NCBI GenBank assembly: GCA_965250265.1
Contig: CBDFNO010000015.1
Coordinates: forward strand, 186,001 to 250,000
Length of the DNA: 64,000 nucleotides
Reading direction: 5' to 3'
Origin: PRS1 sp965250265
Lineage (GTDB): Bacteria > Bacteroidota > Bacteroidia > Flavobacteriales > Flavobacteriaceae
Under the pieces are notes generated by a model, which did no database searches, was not told the origin of the DNA, and worked only from the letters and a program-made list of their open reading frames with translations. Position numbers and translations under genes: made by a program. This document shows, in pieces, positions 50,259 through 60,352 of the stretch; positions within the stretch are counted from its first letter, which is position 1, and each line of letters starts with the position of its first letter.

Positions 50259-53200
50259 TTAATATTTCACTAATCTAATAAATTGGATTTTATTTGCCTG
50301 ATATATTTTAACAATATAGACACCTGATTCTAATCGTAGTCCAAATTGATATTCTTGTTCAGCTTCAAATTGGTTTTGGTGAACCAATTTATTAGTAACA
50401 TCAAAGACGTAAATATCTATTTTATCAGTATTGTTTGTAGTATTAATTTTAATACTAAAATAACCGTCTGAAGGATTTGGCCAGGATTTAATTTCCAAAT
50501 TTGAAATGTCATCAATGTCTTCAACGACATCTGGTCCTTTTGCACCACCACCTCCTAAACTAAATCCGCTATGTATTAATAGGTTTCCTCCAGAAAGTTG
50601 CATTTCGGCAGTTGAAATGCCTGTCCAATTACTTGAATAATACAGCGTGCCTCCTTTTGTCAAATTAAAAGCAATGGAATCATCCGTTCCCGGCTCACCT
50701 CTATCGGTCAAATCTACTTTAAGCTTAAGGTTTCCTCCTATTGCAACAGGATTTAATGGATCGGTAATATCTTTCAGATTTGCTTTAGAAATAAATTCGG
50801 CAGTCTTGTTGTTTTCATCAGCAACATTAACTCCTAAAGATTGTATCGCATTAGCCTTAATCTGATAGGTATGAACACCATCATTTTCCAATCTTCTGAA
50901 AATGATATTCATATGCCCTTTAAGCTTATTTCCTTTTTTATTATACTTGACATTAAAGCCAAAATTGGTTTTAAAACCATCTGTTGATGCATATACTCCA
51001 GCAGAATTGTCTGGTGTTATATGTCCGCCACCTATAATAAAGTCGCCAACAGGTTTGTATACCGTTATCATGGTATTATCAGCCGAACTATTTCGGGTAT
51101 AGTATCCATTTACAATAAAACCAATATGAAAGGTTTCAGAAGTTGCTGAACCAATATCAACATTCCAAGGCCAGCTGACAGTTCCTAAAGTGGTATCTCC
51201 CGGGTTTACCAAATCTGAAATTTGAAATGGCCCGGCAATTACATTATCACCGTTGTCTCTATCTACAAAAGTTAGAGTCGCATTTCTAATATCACCCCGA
51301 TTACCATCGTTAATATCCTGCACATTGGCACTTAAAATTACTGTCGCCTGGTCAGGATTCGAACCTGCCGTTGCTTGCAAATTTTGTCCTGTATAATCTA
51401 CAAGAGCATCCTCTTGTGTAATGGTTAAATTGGTGGTAGGATCGCTGATAATAAAGTTGCTGTTCTTACCTCCAAATACAGCTGTTACTGTATGAACGCC
51501 AGGAGCCATTTGCCCGTTTGGCAAGAATGGATTAGGTGGGCTAGGAAGTACTTGCGTTTCTAATAAAGGAGCGGTTAAAGTCCCTTCCAAAGTATTTGTC
51601 CCCACATTTAATACTAAATTTACGGTCCCCACTTCCTGGGCACCTACCATAAATGTTACAGTGGTTGCAGCATTTCCTGCTCCAACACAACTGCCAGGAC
51701 TTAAAGATGCATCAAATTTTACCAGATCACTATACTGCTGTGTACTCTGTGTTACGGTCACACTAGATGTAGTCTGAATCTGATTAATCGTTACTTTTTG
51801 TTTACATGTTGCTGTATTATTTGATGCATCGGTCACCGTCCAAGTAAACTCTGTAGTTCCAAATGGAAATGTTGCAGGCGCATCATTACTTACACTTGCA
51901 CCGGGGCAATTGTCGCTAAATATTGGATCTATTAAAGTTACAGATCCATTACAGCTTCCAGGGGTATTGTTTATTATAATATCAGCCATGCAGGTAATGG
52001 TTGGGTTTTCATTATCAGCCACTGTTACCTTTTGGTCACAAGAAGCTGTGTTGTCAGAATCATCCGTTACGATCCAGGTTACTATGGTTTCGCCTACACC
52101 AAACTCGTAAGTGACCGGGTTAATATCTGCACCACCAACTTGAGCGACTACAGATTTAACACCACAGTTATCATCAGTAGTCGGTATGCCAAGCGAAGCT
52201 GTTGTAGTACAATTACCAATTCCATTATCGGATGTGTCAGCTGTCGCATCACCTGAACATGTTATGGTTGGATCTTCGCCATCAGCATTAACAGTGACTT
52301 CAAAACTATGAGTCCCCACATTATTATCAGCATCAGTAGAACTATAACTTATTACAGTGCTGCCTTCAGGGAATAAATCTCCAGAGTTTAATCCAGTGGC
52401 ATCTGTTCTTACCACAGTGACTGTATTATCACAGTTATCGGTTACTGTTGGATCACTAAAGGTTATTACTGCGCCACACATACCTGCATCCATTGGAACA
52501 TTTAATTGATCACCCGGAAGATTTGCCAAAACAGGATCTTCGCCATCAGCATTAACAGTGACTTCAAAACTATGAGTCCCCACATTATTATCAGCATCAG
52601 TAGAACTATAACTTATTACAGTGCTGCCTTCAGGGAATAAATCTCCAGAGTTTAATCCAGTGGCATCTGTTCTTACCACAGTGACTGTATTATCACAGTT
52701 ATCGGTTACTGTTGGATCACTAAAGGTTATTACTGCGCCACACATACCTGCATCCATTGGAACATTTAATTGATCACCCGGAAGATTTGCCAAAACAGGA
52801 TCTTCGCCATCAGCATTAACAGTGACTTCAAAACTATGAGTCCCCACATTATTATCAGCATCAGTAGAACTATAACTTATTACAGTGCTGCCTTCAGGGA
52901 ATAAATCTCCAGAGTTTAATCCAGTGGCATCTGTTCTTACCACAGTGACTGTATTATCACAGTTATCGGTTACTGTTGGATCACTAAAGGTTATTACTGC
53001 GCCACACATACCTGCATCCATTGGAACATTTAATTGATCACCCGGAAGATTTGCCAAAACAGGATCTTCGCCATCAGCATTAACAGTGACTTCAAAACTA
53101 TGAGTCCCCACATTATTATCAGCATCAGTAGAACTATAACTTATTACAGTGCTGCCTTCAGGGAATAAATCTCCAGAGTTTAATCCAGTGGCATCTGTTC

Positions 53201-56200
53201 TTACCACGGTGATTGTATTATCACAGTTATCGGTTACTGTTGGATCACTAAAGGTTATTACTGCGCCACACATACCTGCATCCATTGGAACATTTAATTG
53301 ATCACCCGGAAGATTTGCCAAAACAGGATCTTCGCCATCAGCATTAACAGTGACTTCAAAACTATGAGTCCCCACATTATTATCAGCATCAGTAGAACTA
53401 TAACTTATTACAGTGCTGCCTTCAGGGAATAAATCTCCAGAGTTTAATCCAGTGGCATCTGTTCTTACCACAGTGACTGTATTATCACAGTTATCGGTTA
53501 CTGTTGGATCACTAAAGGTTATTACTGCGCCACACATACCTGCATCCATTGGAACATTTAATTGATCACCCGGAAGATTTGCCAAAACAGGATCTTCGCC
53601 ATCAGCATTAACAGTGACTTCAAAACTATGAGTCCCCACATTATTATCAGCATCAGTAGAACTATAACTTATTACAGTGCTGCCTTCAGGGAATAAATCT
53701 CCAGAGTTTAATCCAGTGGCATCTGTTCTTACCACGGTGATTGTATTATCACAGTTATCGGTTACTGTTGGATCACTAAAGGTTATTACTGCGCCACACA
53801 TACCTGCATCCATTGGAACATTTAATTGATCACCCGGAAGATTTGCCAAAACAGGATCTTCGCCATCAGCATTAACAGTGACTTCAAAACTATGAGTCCC
53901 CACATTATTATCAGCATCAGTAGAACTATAACTTATTACAGTGCTGCCTTCAGGAAATAAATCTCCAGAGTCTAATCCAGTGGCATCTGTTCTTACCACG
54001 GTGACTGTATTATCACAGTTATCGGTTACTGTTGGATCACTAAAGGTTATTACTGCGCCACACATACCTGCATCCATTGGAACATTTAATTGATCACCCG
54101 GAAGATTTGCCAAAACAGGATCTTCGCCATCAGCATTAACAGTGACTTCAAAACTATGAGTCCCCACATTATTATCAGCATCAGTAGAACTATAACTTAT
54201 TACAGTGCTGCCTTCAGGAAATAAATCTCCAGAGTCTAATCCAGTGGCATCTGTTCTTACCACGGTGACTGTATTATCACAGTTATCGGTTACTGTTGGA
54301 TCGCTAAAAGTAATAGTCGCACCACAGGCATCTGTATCCATATCAACGTTCAATTGATCACCTGGAAGATTTGCCAAAACAGGGTCAATATTATCCTCCA
54401 CAGTTACATACGCCATACATGTTGCCATATTACCAGCTGCATCGGCTACAGTAAGAGTCACCTGAACAGGTGGGCCAATATCTGAACAGTCAAAGGTATC
54501 GGGTGACACACTTAAGGACGCCACCATAATATTATCAGAAGAACCATTATCTACATCTGAACCAACTATGTTAGCAGATCCGGTACCATCGAGTTGGACG
54601 GTTATATCCTTACATTCCGCCATAGGAGGAGTGCTATCAACAATGGATAAAGCCGCAAAAGGCACTGGTGAAAGGGCGGCATTGGTTTGTGCATGTATCC
54701 AATTGGCTACATTTTCAAAATCGGCCTGGTTTACCGGAACGCCTCGCTTGGTGGGATCGTATTCAGTACGGTTAGGAGCAACAGCAGGAAAGCCATCAAC
54801 TACCAGCGCAGAAAGGTAAATGCCAGAAGGGTCTTCGGCAGCCGGAATGATACCTCCCGGTGTACCGGCATCCCCTGTATATAATACGGCATAAATATCG
54901 ATCACACCATTTGTAGGATCATTATCGTCATCCTCGTAAGCATAAAAGGTCTCTCCGTTGGAAGCCGTCGCCAAAGTTCCTGATATTAAGGCAATGATTC
55001 CACAGGCAGCACCCGAGGCACCATTACAGGTTAACGAGAACACATTCTCAGCCGTTTCGTTTATTACTATAACATCTCCCGTTGGTATACCGCCGGCTGG
55101 AGCGGTCCATTTCAATACGGCTTCTCCTGAACTAAATAATAAGGTCGTATTGTCAAATTCATCTTCGGTAAAATAAACATCAGTTCCTGCTGGAATCGTT
55201 TTAGCCGCTACAAAAGAGAAGCCATCCGGATCCAGATGATTCAGACCGGTAATTGCAACTAAAGGATCTGAAAGACTTGTATCGTCATTGGTAATGGTTG
55301 CAGTCGCCGAATTAGGCGAACCACCATCATAACCTGTTCCTGAAGCAATCTGTAATTGTACGGTTTCCTGAACTTCTACAGTGGTATCTATTACCGGCGT
55401 TACAGTGACATTGGCACTTGTTGCCGTATCTGCTATAGTTACGCTTCCGGTGGAAGCATTAAAACTTGCCGATCCCGAAACTGTATAATCGGTTGTAAAA
55501 GTGGCATTTCCTCCTACGGTGAAGTTTACTGTAATGGCTCCAACTGCAGGAGCATCCAAAGTAAAGGTAAATACCATTCCAGTACCACTATCTTCTAAAA
55601 CAGAAGTTGGGGAAAGGGAGACAGTTGCCACGGGATTTGCTGAACCCGTTGCAACAATAATATTTGCGAATGGTACTGTGGACAGATCCTGATTGGTCTG
55701 TGCATGAAGCCAGTTACTTGTATTTTGAAAGTCCGCCAGATCCACGGTAATGCTCCGTGCTGGGGCAACAAACTTATATTCCGTACGGTTTGGTGCCACG
55801 GCAGGAAAGCCATCAACCACAACCGAGCCTATATATACACCGGAAGGGTCTTCCACTGCCGGAATGTTACCCCCAGGAGTTACTGACGTTCCTGTAAATA
55901 AAACGCTGAAAAGATCGGTTATACCATTACTAGGAACAGCATCGGTATCACTATAAGCATAAAAAGATTCGCCATTATTTGCCAGAGCAAAATTTCCAGA
56001 TACACTGCTTACAGTTCCACAAGTTCCACTGTTACAGGAGGTTGTAAACACATTCGCTGCTGTTTCCTTAGCAACAATCACTTCTCCTCTAAGGACGCCA
56101 CCTGCGGGTGCCGTCCAGCTTACTATGGATTCTCCGGTATTAAATGCTAAACTATTTTTGTTAAATTCATTCTCAGTAAAATAAACAACGGTACCTGCGG

Positions 56201-57317
56201 TAATATCATCAAGAGCCACAAAAGAAAAGCCTTCTGTTGGTGTTTGGTTGGTACCTGTTACGGCTACAACCGGGGTTATACTTTTTGTATCATCATTGGT
56301 TATTGTAGAAGTCGCCAGACTGGGAGTACCGGCATCGTAACCTGTTCCCGCGCTTATGGTGAGGCTTACCGTTTCATCGGGTTCGAATGTGGAATCTCCG
56401 GATGGATTTATAGTAACCACGGCCGAATTGGTACCATTGCTAATCGTTACTGTTCCGGTACTGGCATTGAATGAATTTGCTCCCGATTGGGTATAATCGG
56501 TACTAAAAGTGGCCGAGCCACCCACAGAGAAATTCACAGTTATACTACTGGTAGCATTGGCATCGAGCATAAAGGTATAGACAATATTGGTTACACCATT
56601 TTCTGTTACGGAAGAGGGTGATGAGGTTACAGTAAGCACCGGGTTGGCGCCTGCAAGGTTTAAATTTGTAAAAGCTGTTAACGACAAATCAGCGTTACTT
56701 GATCCATTCGTGTAATTTGCGGGATTCTCTAAAGTGACCTGACTCACACCATCACGGCCAGCATTAAACTCTGTTCGGTCAGGAGCTCCGCTGGCAAAGC
56801 CATCGACTACAATAGCAGTGGGATAATCCGTTACAGGGCTCTCACCTCCCGGGATAGATCCTGCAATAGTGTACATGACCGAATAGATCTCGGTCACACC
56901 ATTTGTTGGATCAGCGTCTGTATCACTGTAGGCATACATCGATTCCCCACCGGATCCAAGAGCAAAATTGACTGTAGAAACCACTGCCGAACCACAATTA
57001 AAGCCCTGAGAGCAGGTCGTGGTAAGAACATTAGAGCTTGTTTCTTTTAGAAACACGACCTGACCAACCGCGAGTCCTGTAGCATCAGCTGTATATGTGA
57101 CTACTGATTCTCCGGAAGCAAAAACATTAGTAACATTATTATACTCATCTTCAGAGAAATAAACAACTTCACTGGACCCAAGCGTCTGAGTCACTACAAA
57201 GGTAATACCATCTGGAGAAGTATGGTTCATCCCGATAACTGCAACTTTTTGTGAAAAGGATTGATTAACCGTAAACAGGGCAAATACTAAAACGAATAAA
57301 TAAGTAATTTTTTTCAT
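50259..57317 (-). CDS. Giant T9SS surface protein with Calx-beta and HYR repeats, 2352 residues
   Basis: Start at ATG 57317 ('MKKITYLFVLVFALFTVNQSFSQ', signal peptide); the frame is open to 57356 but that part overlaps a decayed gene. Three about 200-residue modules ('VAVIGMNHTSPDG', 'VAVTGTNQTPTEG', 'VAITGLNHLDPDG' starts) are separated by Calx-beta domains ('SVTENGVTNIVYTFMLDA', 'DTTVEVQETVQLQI'). After an Ig-like 'AECKDITVQLDGTG' domain come eight nearly identical 88-residue HYR domains (about 975-1680), two divergent HYR domains, beta domains, and a T9SS sorting domain ('EIKSWPNPSDGYFSIKI' to the end). HYR domains are adhesion modules; this is probably a surface adhesin or matrix protein. 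Confidence 0.9.
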   Translation of the reverse strand: MKKITYLFVLVFALFTVNQSFSQKVAVIGMNHTSPDGITFVVTQTLGSSEVVYFSEDEYNNVTNVFASGESVVTYTADATGLAVGQVVFLKETSSNVLTTTCSQGFNCGSAVVSTVNFALGSGGESMYAYSDTDADPTNGVTEIYSVMYTIAGSIPGGESPVTDYPTAIVVDGFASGAPDRTEFNAGRDGVSQVTLENPANYTNGSSNADLSLTAFTNLNLAGANPVLTVTSSPSSVTENGVTNIVYTFMLDANATSSITVNFSVGGSATFSTDYTQSGANSFNASTGTVTISNGTNSAVVTINPSGDSTFEPDETVSLTISAGTGYDAGTPSLATSTITNDDTKSITPVVAVTGTNQTPTEGFSFVALDDITAGTVVYFTENEFNKNSLAFNTGESIVSWTAPAGGVLRGEVIVAKETAANVFTTSCNSGTCGTVSSVSGNFALANNGESFYAYSDTDAVPSNGITDLFSVLFTGTSVTPGGNIPAVEDPSGVYIGSVVVDGFPAVAPNRTEYKFVAPARSITVDLADFQNTSNWLHAQTNQDLSTVPFANIIVATGSANPVATVSLSPTSVLEDSGTGMVFTFTLDAPAVGAITVNFTVGGNATFTTDYTVSGSASFNASTGSVTIADTATSANVTVTPVIDTTVEVQETVQLQIASGTGYDGGSPNSATATITNDDTSLSDPLVAITGLNHLDPDGFSFVAAKTIPAGTDVYFTEDEFDNTTLLFSSGEAVLKWTAPAGGIPTGDVIVINETAENVFSLTCNGASGAACGIIALISGTLATASNGETFYAYEDDDNDPTNGVIDIYAVLYTGDAGTPGGIIPAAEDPSGIYLSALVVDGFPAVAPNRTEYDPTKRGVPVNQADFENVANWIHAQTNAALSPVPFAALSIVDSTPPMAECKDITVQLDGTGSANIVGSDVDNGSSDNIMVASLSVSPDTFDCSDIGPPVQVTLTVADAAGNMATCMAYVTVEDNIDPVLANLPGDQLNVDMDTDACGATITFSDPTVTDNCDNTVTVVRTDATGLDSGDLFPEGSTVISYSSTDADNNVGTHSFEVTVNADGEDPVLANLPGDQLNVPMDAGMCGAVITFSDPTVTDNCDNTVTVVRTDATGLDSGDLFPEGSTVISYSSTDADNNVGTHSFEVTVNADGEDPVLANLPGDQLNVPMDAGMCGAVITFSDPTVTDNCDNTITVVRTDATGLNSGDLFPEGSTVISYSSTDADNNVGTHSFEVTVNADGEDPVLANLPGDQLNVPMDAGMCGAVITFSDPTVTDNCDNTVTVVRTDATGLNSGDLFPEGSTVISYSSTDADNNVGTHSFEVTVNADGEDPVLANLPGDQLNVPMDAGMCGAVITFSDPTVTDNCDNTITVVRTDATGLNSGDLFPEGSTVISYSSTDADNNVGTHSFEVTVNADGEDPVLANLPGDQLNVPMDAGMCGAVITFSDPTVTDNCDNTVTVVRTDATGLNSGDLFPEGSTVISYSSTDADNNVGTHSFEVTVNADGEDPVLANLPGDQLNVPMDAGMCGAVITFSDPTVTDNCDNTVTVVRTDATGLNSGDLFPEGSTVISYSSTDADNNVGTHSFEVTVNADGEDPVLANLPGDQLNVPMDAGMCGAVITFSDPTVTDNCDNTVTVVRTDATGLNSGDLFPEGSTVISYSSTDADNNVGTHSFEVTVNADGEDPTITCSGDATADTSDNGIGNCTTTASLGIPTTDDNCGVKSVVAQVGGADINPVTYEFGVGETIVTWIVTDDSDNTASCDQKVTVADNENPTITCMADIIINNTPGSCNGSVTLIDPIFSDNCPGASVSNDAPATFPFGTTEFTWTVTDASNNTATCKQKVTINQIQTTSSVTVTQSTQQYSDLVKFDASLSPGSCVGAGNAATTVTFMVGAQEVGTVNLVLNVGTNTLEGTLTAPLLETQVLPSPPNPFLPNGQMAPGVHTVTAVFGGKNSNFIISDPTTNLTITQEDALVDYTGQNLQATAGSNPDQATVILSANVQDINDGNRGDIRNATLTFVDRDNGDNVIAGPFQISDLVNPGDTTLGTVSWPWNVDIGSATSETFHIGFIVNGYYTRNSSADNTMITVYKPVGDFIIGGGHITPDNSAGVYASTDGFKTNFGFNVKYNKKGNKLKGHMNIIFRRLENDGVHTYQIKANAIQSLGVNVADENNKTAEFISKANLKDITDPLNPVAIGGNLKLKVDLTDRGEPGTDDSIAFNLTKGGTLYYSSNWTGISTAEMQLSGGNLLIHSGFSLGGGGAKGPDVVEDIDDISNLEIKSWPNPSDGYFSIKINTTNNTDKIDIYVFDVTNKLVHQNQFEAEQEYQFGLRLESGVYIVKIYQANKIQFIRLVKY
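52271..54382. repeat. Tandem array of eight 264-bp units in the giant gene
   Basis: The string GATCTTCGCCATCAGCATTA recurs at 52271, 52535, 52799, 53063, 53327, 53591, 53855 and 54119: eight copies spaced exactly 264 bp, each encoding one 88-residue HYR domain. The copies differ by a few bases: three have CCACAGTGACTG, two CCACGGTGATTG (53063 and 53591), and the two rightmost have GGAAAT and AGTCTAAT variants. The near identity implies recent expansion or gene conversion. The rightmost copy diverges at its outer end. Confidence 0.95.
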
Positions 57318-57328
57318 GATATTAGTGT

Positions 57329-57712
57329 TTAAGTACAGATATAGGGATTTCTCCACCCTGAATCATCGGGTAATGATTCAAATTTTTTATATAAACCCTT
57401 TGTAAAAGAAGTGTCTATAATTTCTAATTCTGTATTGTGATATTTGATGTTATTAAAATTGAATTTTCGAAGTTTATATGTATTCTCCTGAGATTCATTA
57501 AGATCGTTAAAACTTAAGATGCCCCGAAGTGATTCGATGCTTTTTTGTTTAAGATAATCGTCTATTAATTGGGGAATAAAGGTGTTGCCGTCGATACTAG
57601 AGGAAAGTAGTAAGCCGTCTTCATAGTCCAGAAGGCTAAAAATATTGGGAGTATCATTATGGTTTATTTCCCTTCCTGAACTTGATGCCTTCATAGTATT
57701 TAAATGGTCCAT
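57329..57712 (-). pseudogene. Truncated 3' copy of the adjacent binding-protein-like gene
   Basis: 127 codons. From 'REINHNDTPNIFSLLDYEDGLLLSS' to the end ('SGWRNPYICT') it parallels the last 110 residues of the 381-residue gene at 58046-59191 ('YNGTPNIFGLMGYEVGLILTN' to 'SGWRNPYICT'). The DNA is also closely similar at the 3' ends (57329 onward and 58046 onward). The first 17 codons ('MDHLNTMKASSSG') have no counterpart, and the ligand-binding N-terminal lobe is missing, so it is a relic. It ends 11 bases before the giant gene's start codon and may be cotranscribed with it. Confidence 0.75.
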
Positions 57713-57717
57713 TAGTA

Positions 57718-58045
57718 ATCCTCTTAATTATTATCATAATTAAAGTAGGGTTAGAATAAAGCCTTCCGAGTATTCCATCAATACCAATGCGTTCCGATAG
57801 ATTCCAATTCAGAAGTATTCCAAATAGAAATGGGTATTACAGATTATTAATTAGGGAGAAATAATAAACTATGGTTAAATTATAGTAATATTTTTAACAA
57901 CCCAAAAAAACTCATATTTATTACTTGCTTTTTCGATTATAAGTGGTAAAATTCAGACAAAATGATTTATTTAATATTGCCTTGAAATAATTACTGTTAT
58001 TACCTATTAATTTTTTAATCTATAATTTTCTTCTTAAGATTTTAA
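57718..58045. other. Intergenic region between the truncated copy and the binding-protein-like gene
   Basis: 328 AT-rich bases without a plausible gene. It contains an 8-bp inverted repeat, TTAATTAT/ATAATTAA (57724-57743), of unknown role. No terminator, tRNA or insertion sequence is recognised. It probably holds the remains of the N-terminal part of the truncated copy or a promoter for the giant gene. Confidence 0.4.
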
Positions 58046-59191
58046 TTAAGTACAGATATATGGATTTCTCCAACCTGAATCGGGTAATGATTCAAACTTT
58101 TGATATAAACCTTCCGTAAAAGAAGTGTCTATTGTTTCTATTACTGTATTGTGATATTTGATTTTATTAAAATTGAATTTTCTTAATTTAAATCTATTTA
58201 CCTGAGATTCATTAAAGCTGTTAAAAGCTAATGTTCCTCTTGGTGAATCTATCTGTTTTGATTTAAGGCATTCATTTATTAATGTTGGGATACTATTGTT
58301 ACTATCTATACAATTAGTGAGTATTAACCCGACTTCATATCCCATTAAACCAAAAATATTGGGAGTACCATTATAGTTTGTTTTATAGTCTGACAGAAAC
58401 ATTTTCATTTCAGGTATTTTTTCATCAAAGGCCCAGGAAGCCATAGAAAATATATTATTGAGATTGTAGTTTTCGGTATGATCACCTTCATCAGTCATTA
58501 AAGGAACTACCATTAACGGTACCGTTTCGTTAATTTTGGTTTCCGCAATTTTTTTAAACACTTTTACCCCTTCATTGTAACTGAATAGCGCAAAAACAAC
58601 ATCGGGTTTGGTTTCTTTTAGACCCTGGATCATATCGTCAAACGATTCTTCTTTGTAATTCATAGGCCCCACATAATTATATACTATGATACCACCATTA
58701 TCGGTAAACCCTTTTACAAAGCCTATAGCCAAATGGTAGCCACCATCATAATAAGAAGCTATCATGGCTGCTTTTTCACCAAATTTATTAGCCGCATATG
58801 CCCCAGCAGCATATGCCGATTGCCATAAATTGAGTGTATGGTGTATTACATACGGACTTTTAAACTCTTCTTTAAGAACTCTACCTCCCAGATCGATATG
58901 AATAAGAGGTTTCTTGTAAGCATTGAAAATGTTAACCATTTCCAGCAGTTTAAATATGCTGCAAAAGGAAATGGTTACATCAACATTTTCTTGTAGAATC
59001 ATTTTTTCGGCAACTCGTAACAGGGTATCATCTGACGCATTGCCAATACCTTCTACAATAAATTTTGGAACATAAGAATTGCTCTCTGTATTTTTTAAGA
59101 CCAGTTTTAATCCGTTTAAAAAATCCATAGCCAAGGTCGGAAACATATCCGATTTTGGTAATAATATTCCAATTTTTATTTCCATAAGCAT
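58046..59191 (-). CDS. Periplasmic-binding-protein-like protein without signal peptide
   Basis: 381 residues. 'MEIKIGILLPKSDMFPTLAMDFLNGLKL' begins a type I periplasmic-binding-protein fold of the branched-chain amino-acid (Peripla_BP_6) type. 'VDVTISFCSIFKLLEMVNIF', 'AAMIASYYDGGYHLAIGFVKGFTDNGG' and 'KPDVVFALFSYNEGVKVFKKIAE' are its Rossmann-like elements. There is no signal peptide or lipobox: the fold starts at residue 3. It would remain in the cytoplasm, like AmiC-type sensors, or leave by another route. It starts 4 bases after the collar-protein stop. A decayed copy of its 3' part lies at 57329-57712. No ABC permease or ATPase is nearby. Confidence 0.8.
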   Translation of the reverse strand: MLMEIKIGILLPKSDMFPTLAMDFLNGLKLVLKNTESNSYVPKFIVEGIGNASDDTLLRVAEKMILQENVDVTISFCSIFKLLEMVNIFNAYKKPLIHIDLGGRVLKEEFKSPYVIHHTLNLWQSAYAAGAYAANKFGEKAAMIASYYDGGYHLAIGFVKGFTDNGGIIVYNYVGPMNYKEESFDDMIQGLKETKPDVVFALFSYNEGVKVFKKIAETKINETVPLMVVPLMTDEGDHTENYNLNNIFSMASWAFDEKIPEMKMFLSDYKTNYNGTPNIFGLMGYEVGLILTNCIDSNNSIPTLINECLKSKQIDSPRGTLAFNSFNESQVNRFKLRKFNFNKIKYHNTVIETIDTSFTEGLYQKFESLPDSGWRNPYICT

Positions 59192-59194
59192 ATA

Positions 59195-59707
59195 TTAACT
59201 CCTTGATGGATATATGCCTTCCAAAGCAATACTTACATAGATACCCAAAAATGGATTTCTTATGTTAAAAGCCTGGCTGCCACCAACAGTACTTACAGCA
59301 CTTCCCTTCATAAATGCACTTGCCGTAGCATCCTCATTAAAAGCGGTAGCGTGATTTGCTATAACATTATTTTGAGGGTTAGCTTCTTCACCTGCTGCTG
59401 TACTCACCGCAACGGTATGGGTATGAGCTGGCAAATTACCAATTGTAAGCCCTTTTTGATATGCTCCACCTTTTTCTCCCCATGTAAGAGTATCTAATCC
59501 TGGTCCAGAGCCAACATGAACGATACTTCTGCCACGAAGGTCAGGAAGAGCAAAAGTTGTTCTACCATCACCCCCAAATGTGGTGCCCAATAACGAGAAA
59601 AGTGCTGTGTTTTGTGCAACGGGTAATAGCGCCCCGTCGCAGAACGCCCAGCCTCTTGGTGGAAAATTAAATCCGAATGCTTGTATTTGTCCTAAAAATG
59701 GTTCCAT
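59195..59707 (-). CDS. Phage tail collar domain protein (microcystin-dependent-protein family), copy 1
   Basis: 170 residues, no signal peptide. 'MEPFLGQIQAFGFNFPPRGWAFCDGALLPVAQNTALFSLLGTTFGGDGRTTFALPDLRGR' is the tail collar (PF07484) signature. A Gly/Ala-rich middle ('HTHTVAVSTAAGEEANPQNN') and a C-terminus 'FNIRNPFLGIYVSIALEGIYPSRS' complete it. It resembles the MdpB-type proteins that occur in tandem in many bacteria without a phage. The second copy lies 68 bases upstream, and the binding-protein-like gene 3 bases downstream. Role unknown. Confidence 0.9.
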   Translation of the reverse strand: MEPFLGQIQAFGFNFPPRGWAFCDGALLPVAQNTALFSLLGTTFGGDGRTTFALPDLRGRSIVHVGSGPGLDTLTWGEKGGAYQKGLTIGNLPAHTHTVAVSTAAGEEANPQNNVIANHATAFNEDATASAFMKGSAVSTVGGSQAFNIRNPFLGIYVSIALEGIYPSRS

Positions 59708-59775
59708 AATAAATTGATTTAAATTATTTTTTGTATTTGATAATTATATTAAACTCTTATTTCAATAAATCTGTA

Positions 59776-60288
59776 TTAATTTCTAGAAGGAAAAACTCCT
59801 TGCAAAGCAATACTAACATAAATGCCCAAAAATGGATTTCTTATGTTAAAAGGCTGGCTTCCACCAACGGTACTTACTGCACTTCCTTTCATAAATGCAC
59901 TGGCACTAGCATCCTCATTAAAAGCGGTAGCATGATTTGCTATAACATTATTTTGAGGATTAGCTTCTTCACCTGCTGCGGTACTCACCGCAACTGTATG
60001 GGTATGGGCCGGCATATTATTTAAAGTAAGGTTTTCTTGAATTTTTCCGCCTCTCTCCCCCCAGGTAATAGTGTCTAATCCCGGGCCAGAGCCTACGTGA
60101 ACAATACTTCTACCACGAAGGTCTGGAAGAGCAAATGTTGTTCTTCCGTCACCTCCAAAGGTGGTACCTAATAATGAAAAAAGTGCTGTGTTTGATGAAA
60201 TGGCAAGTATTTGACCATCGCAGAATGCCCACCCTCTTGGTGGAAAATTAAATCCGAACGCTTGTATTTGTCCTATAAATGGATCCAT
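59776..60288 (-). CDS. Phage tail collar domain protein, copy 2
   Basis: 170 residues, same length as copy 1 and identical over long stretches (from 'GQIQAFGFNFPPRGWAFCDG' and 'LLGTTFGGDGRTTFALPDLRGR' to 'RNPFLGIYVSIALQGVFPSRN'). Differences cluster at 'QILAISSN', at 'GERGGKIQENLTLNNMP' and at the very end. The near-identity of the collar core with variation in short loops suggests recent duplication with diversification. It is the first collar gene of the operon, with a possible 21-codon ORF 65 bases upstream. Confidence 0.9.
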   Translation of the reverse strand: MDPFIGQIQAFGFNFPPRGWAFCDGQILAISSNTALFSLLGTTFGGDGRTTFALPDLRGRSIVHVGSGPGLDTITWGERGGKIQENLTLNNMPAHTHTVAVSTAAGEEANPQNNVIANHATAFNEDASASAFMKGSAVSTVGGSQPFNIRNPFLGIYVSIALQGVFPSRN

Positions 60289-60352
60289 AATTAAATTGTT
60301 TTAAGTTAATGTTTGAATTAAATGTATTAGTTAAGTGATTTAAAAAATTTCT

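Noticed and set aside
52271..54382. CRISPR array
   Set aside because: The units are 264 bp, coding, and contiguous without spacers.
50647..56474. Several plus-strand open frames opposite the giant gene
   Set aside because: They are short, lack homology and follow the composition of the opposite strand's repeats; they are shadows of the minus-strand gene.
57318..57356. Longer N-terminus for the giant protein
   Set aside because: It would overlap the upstream decayed gene and place residues in front of a proper signal peptide that begins at 57317.
58046..59191. ABC transporter component
   Set aside because: No signal peptide and no permease or ATPase gene is nearby, so a transport role is not supported.
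59195..60288. Prophage remnant
   Set aside because: Only collar-domain proteins are present; no integrase, capsid, portal, terminase or other tail genes occur in the window.
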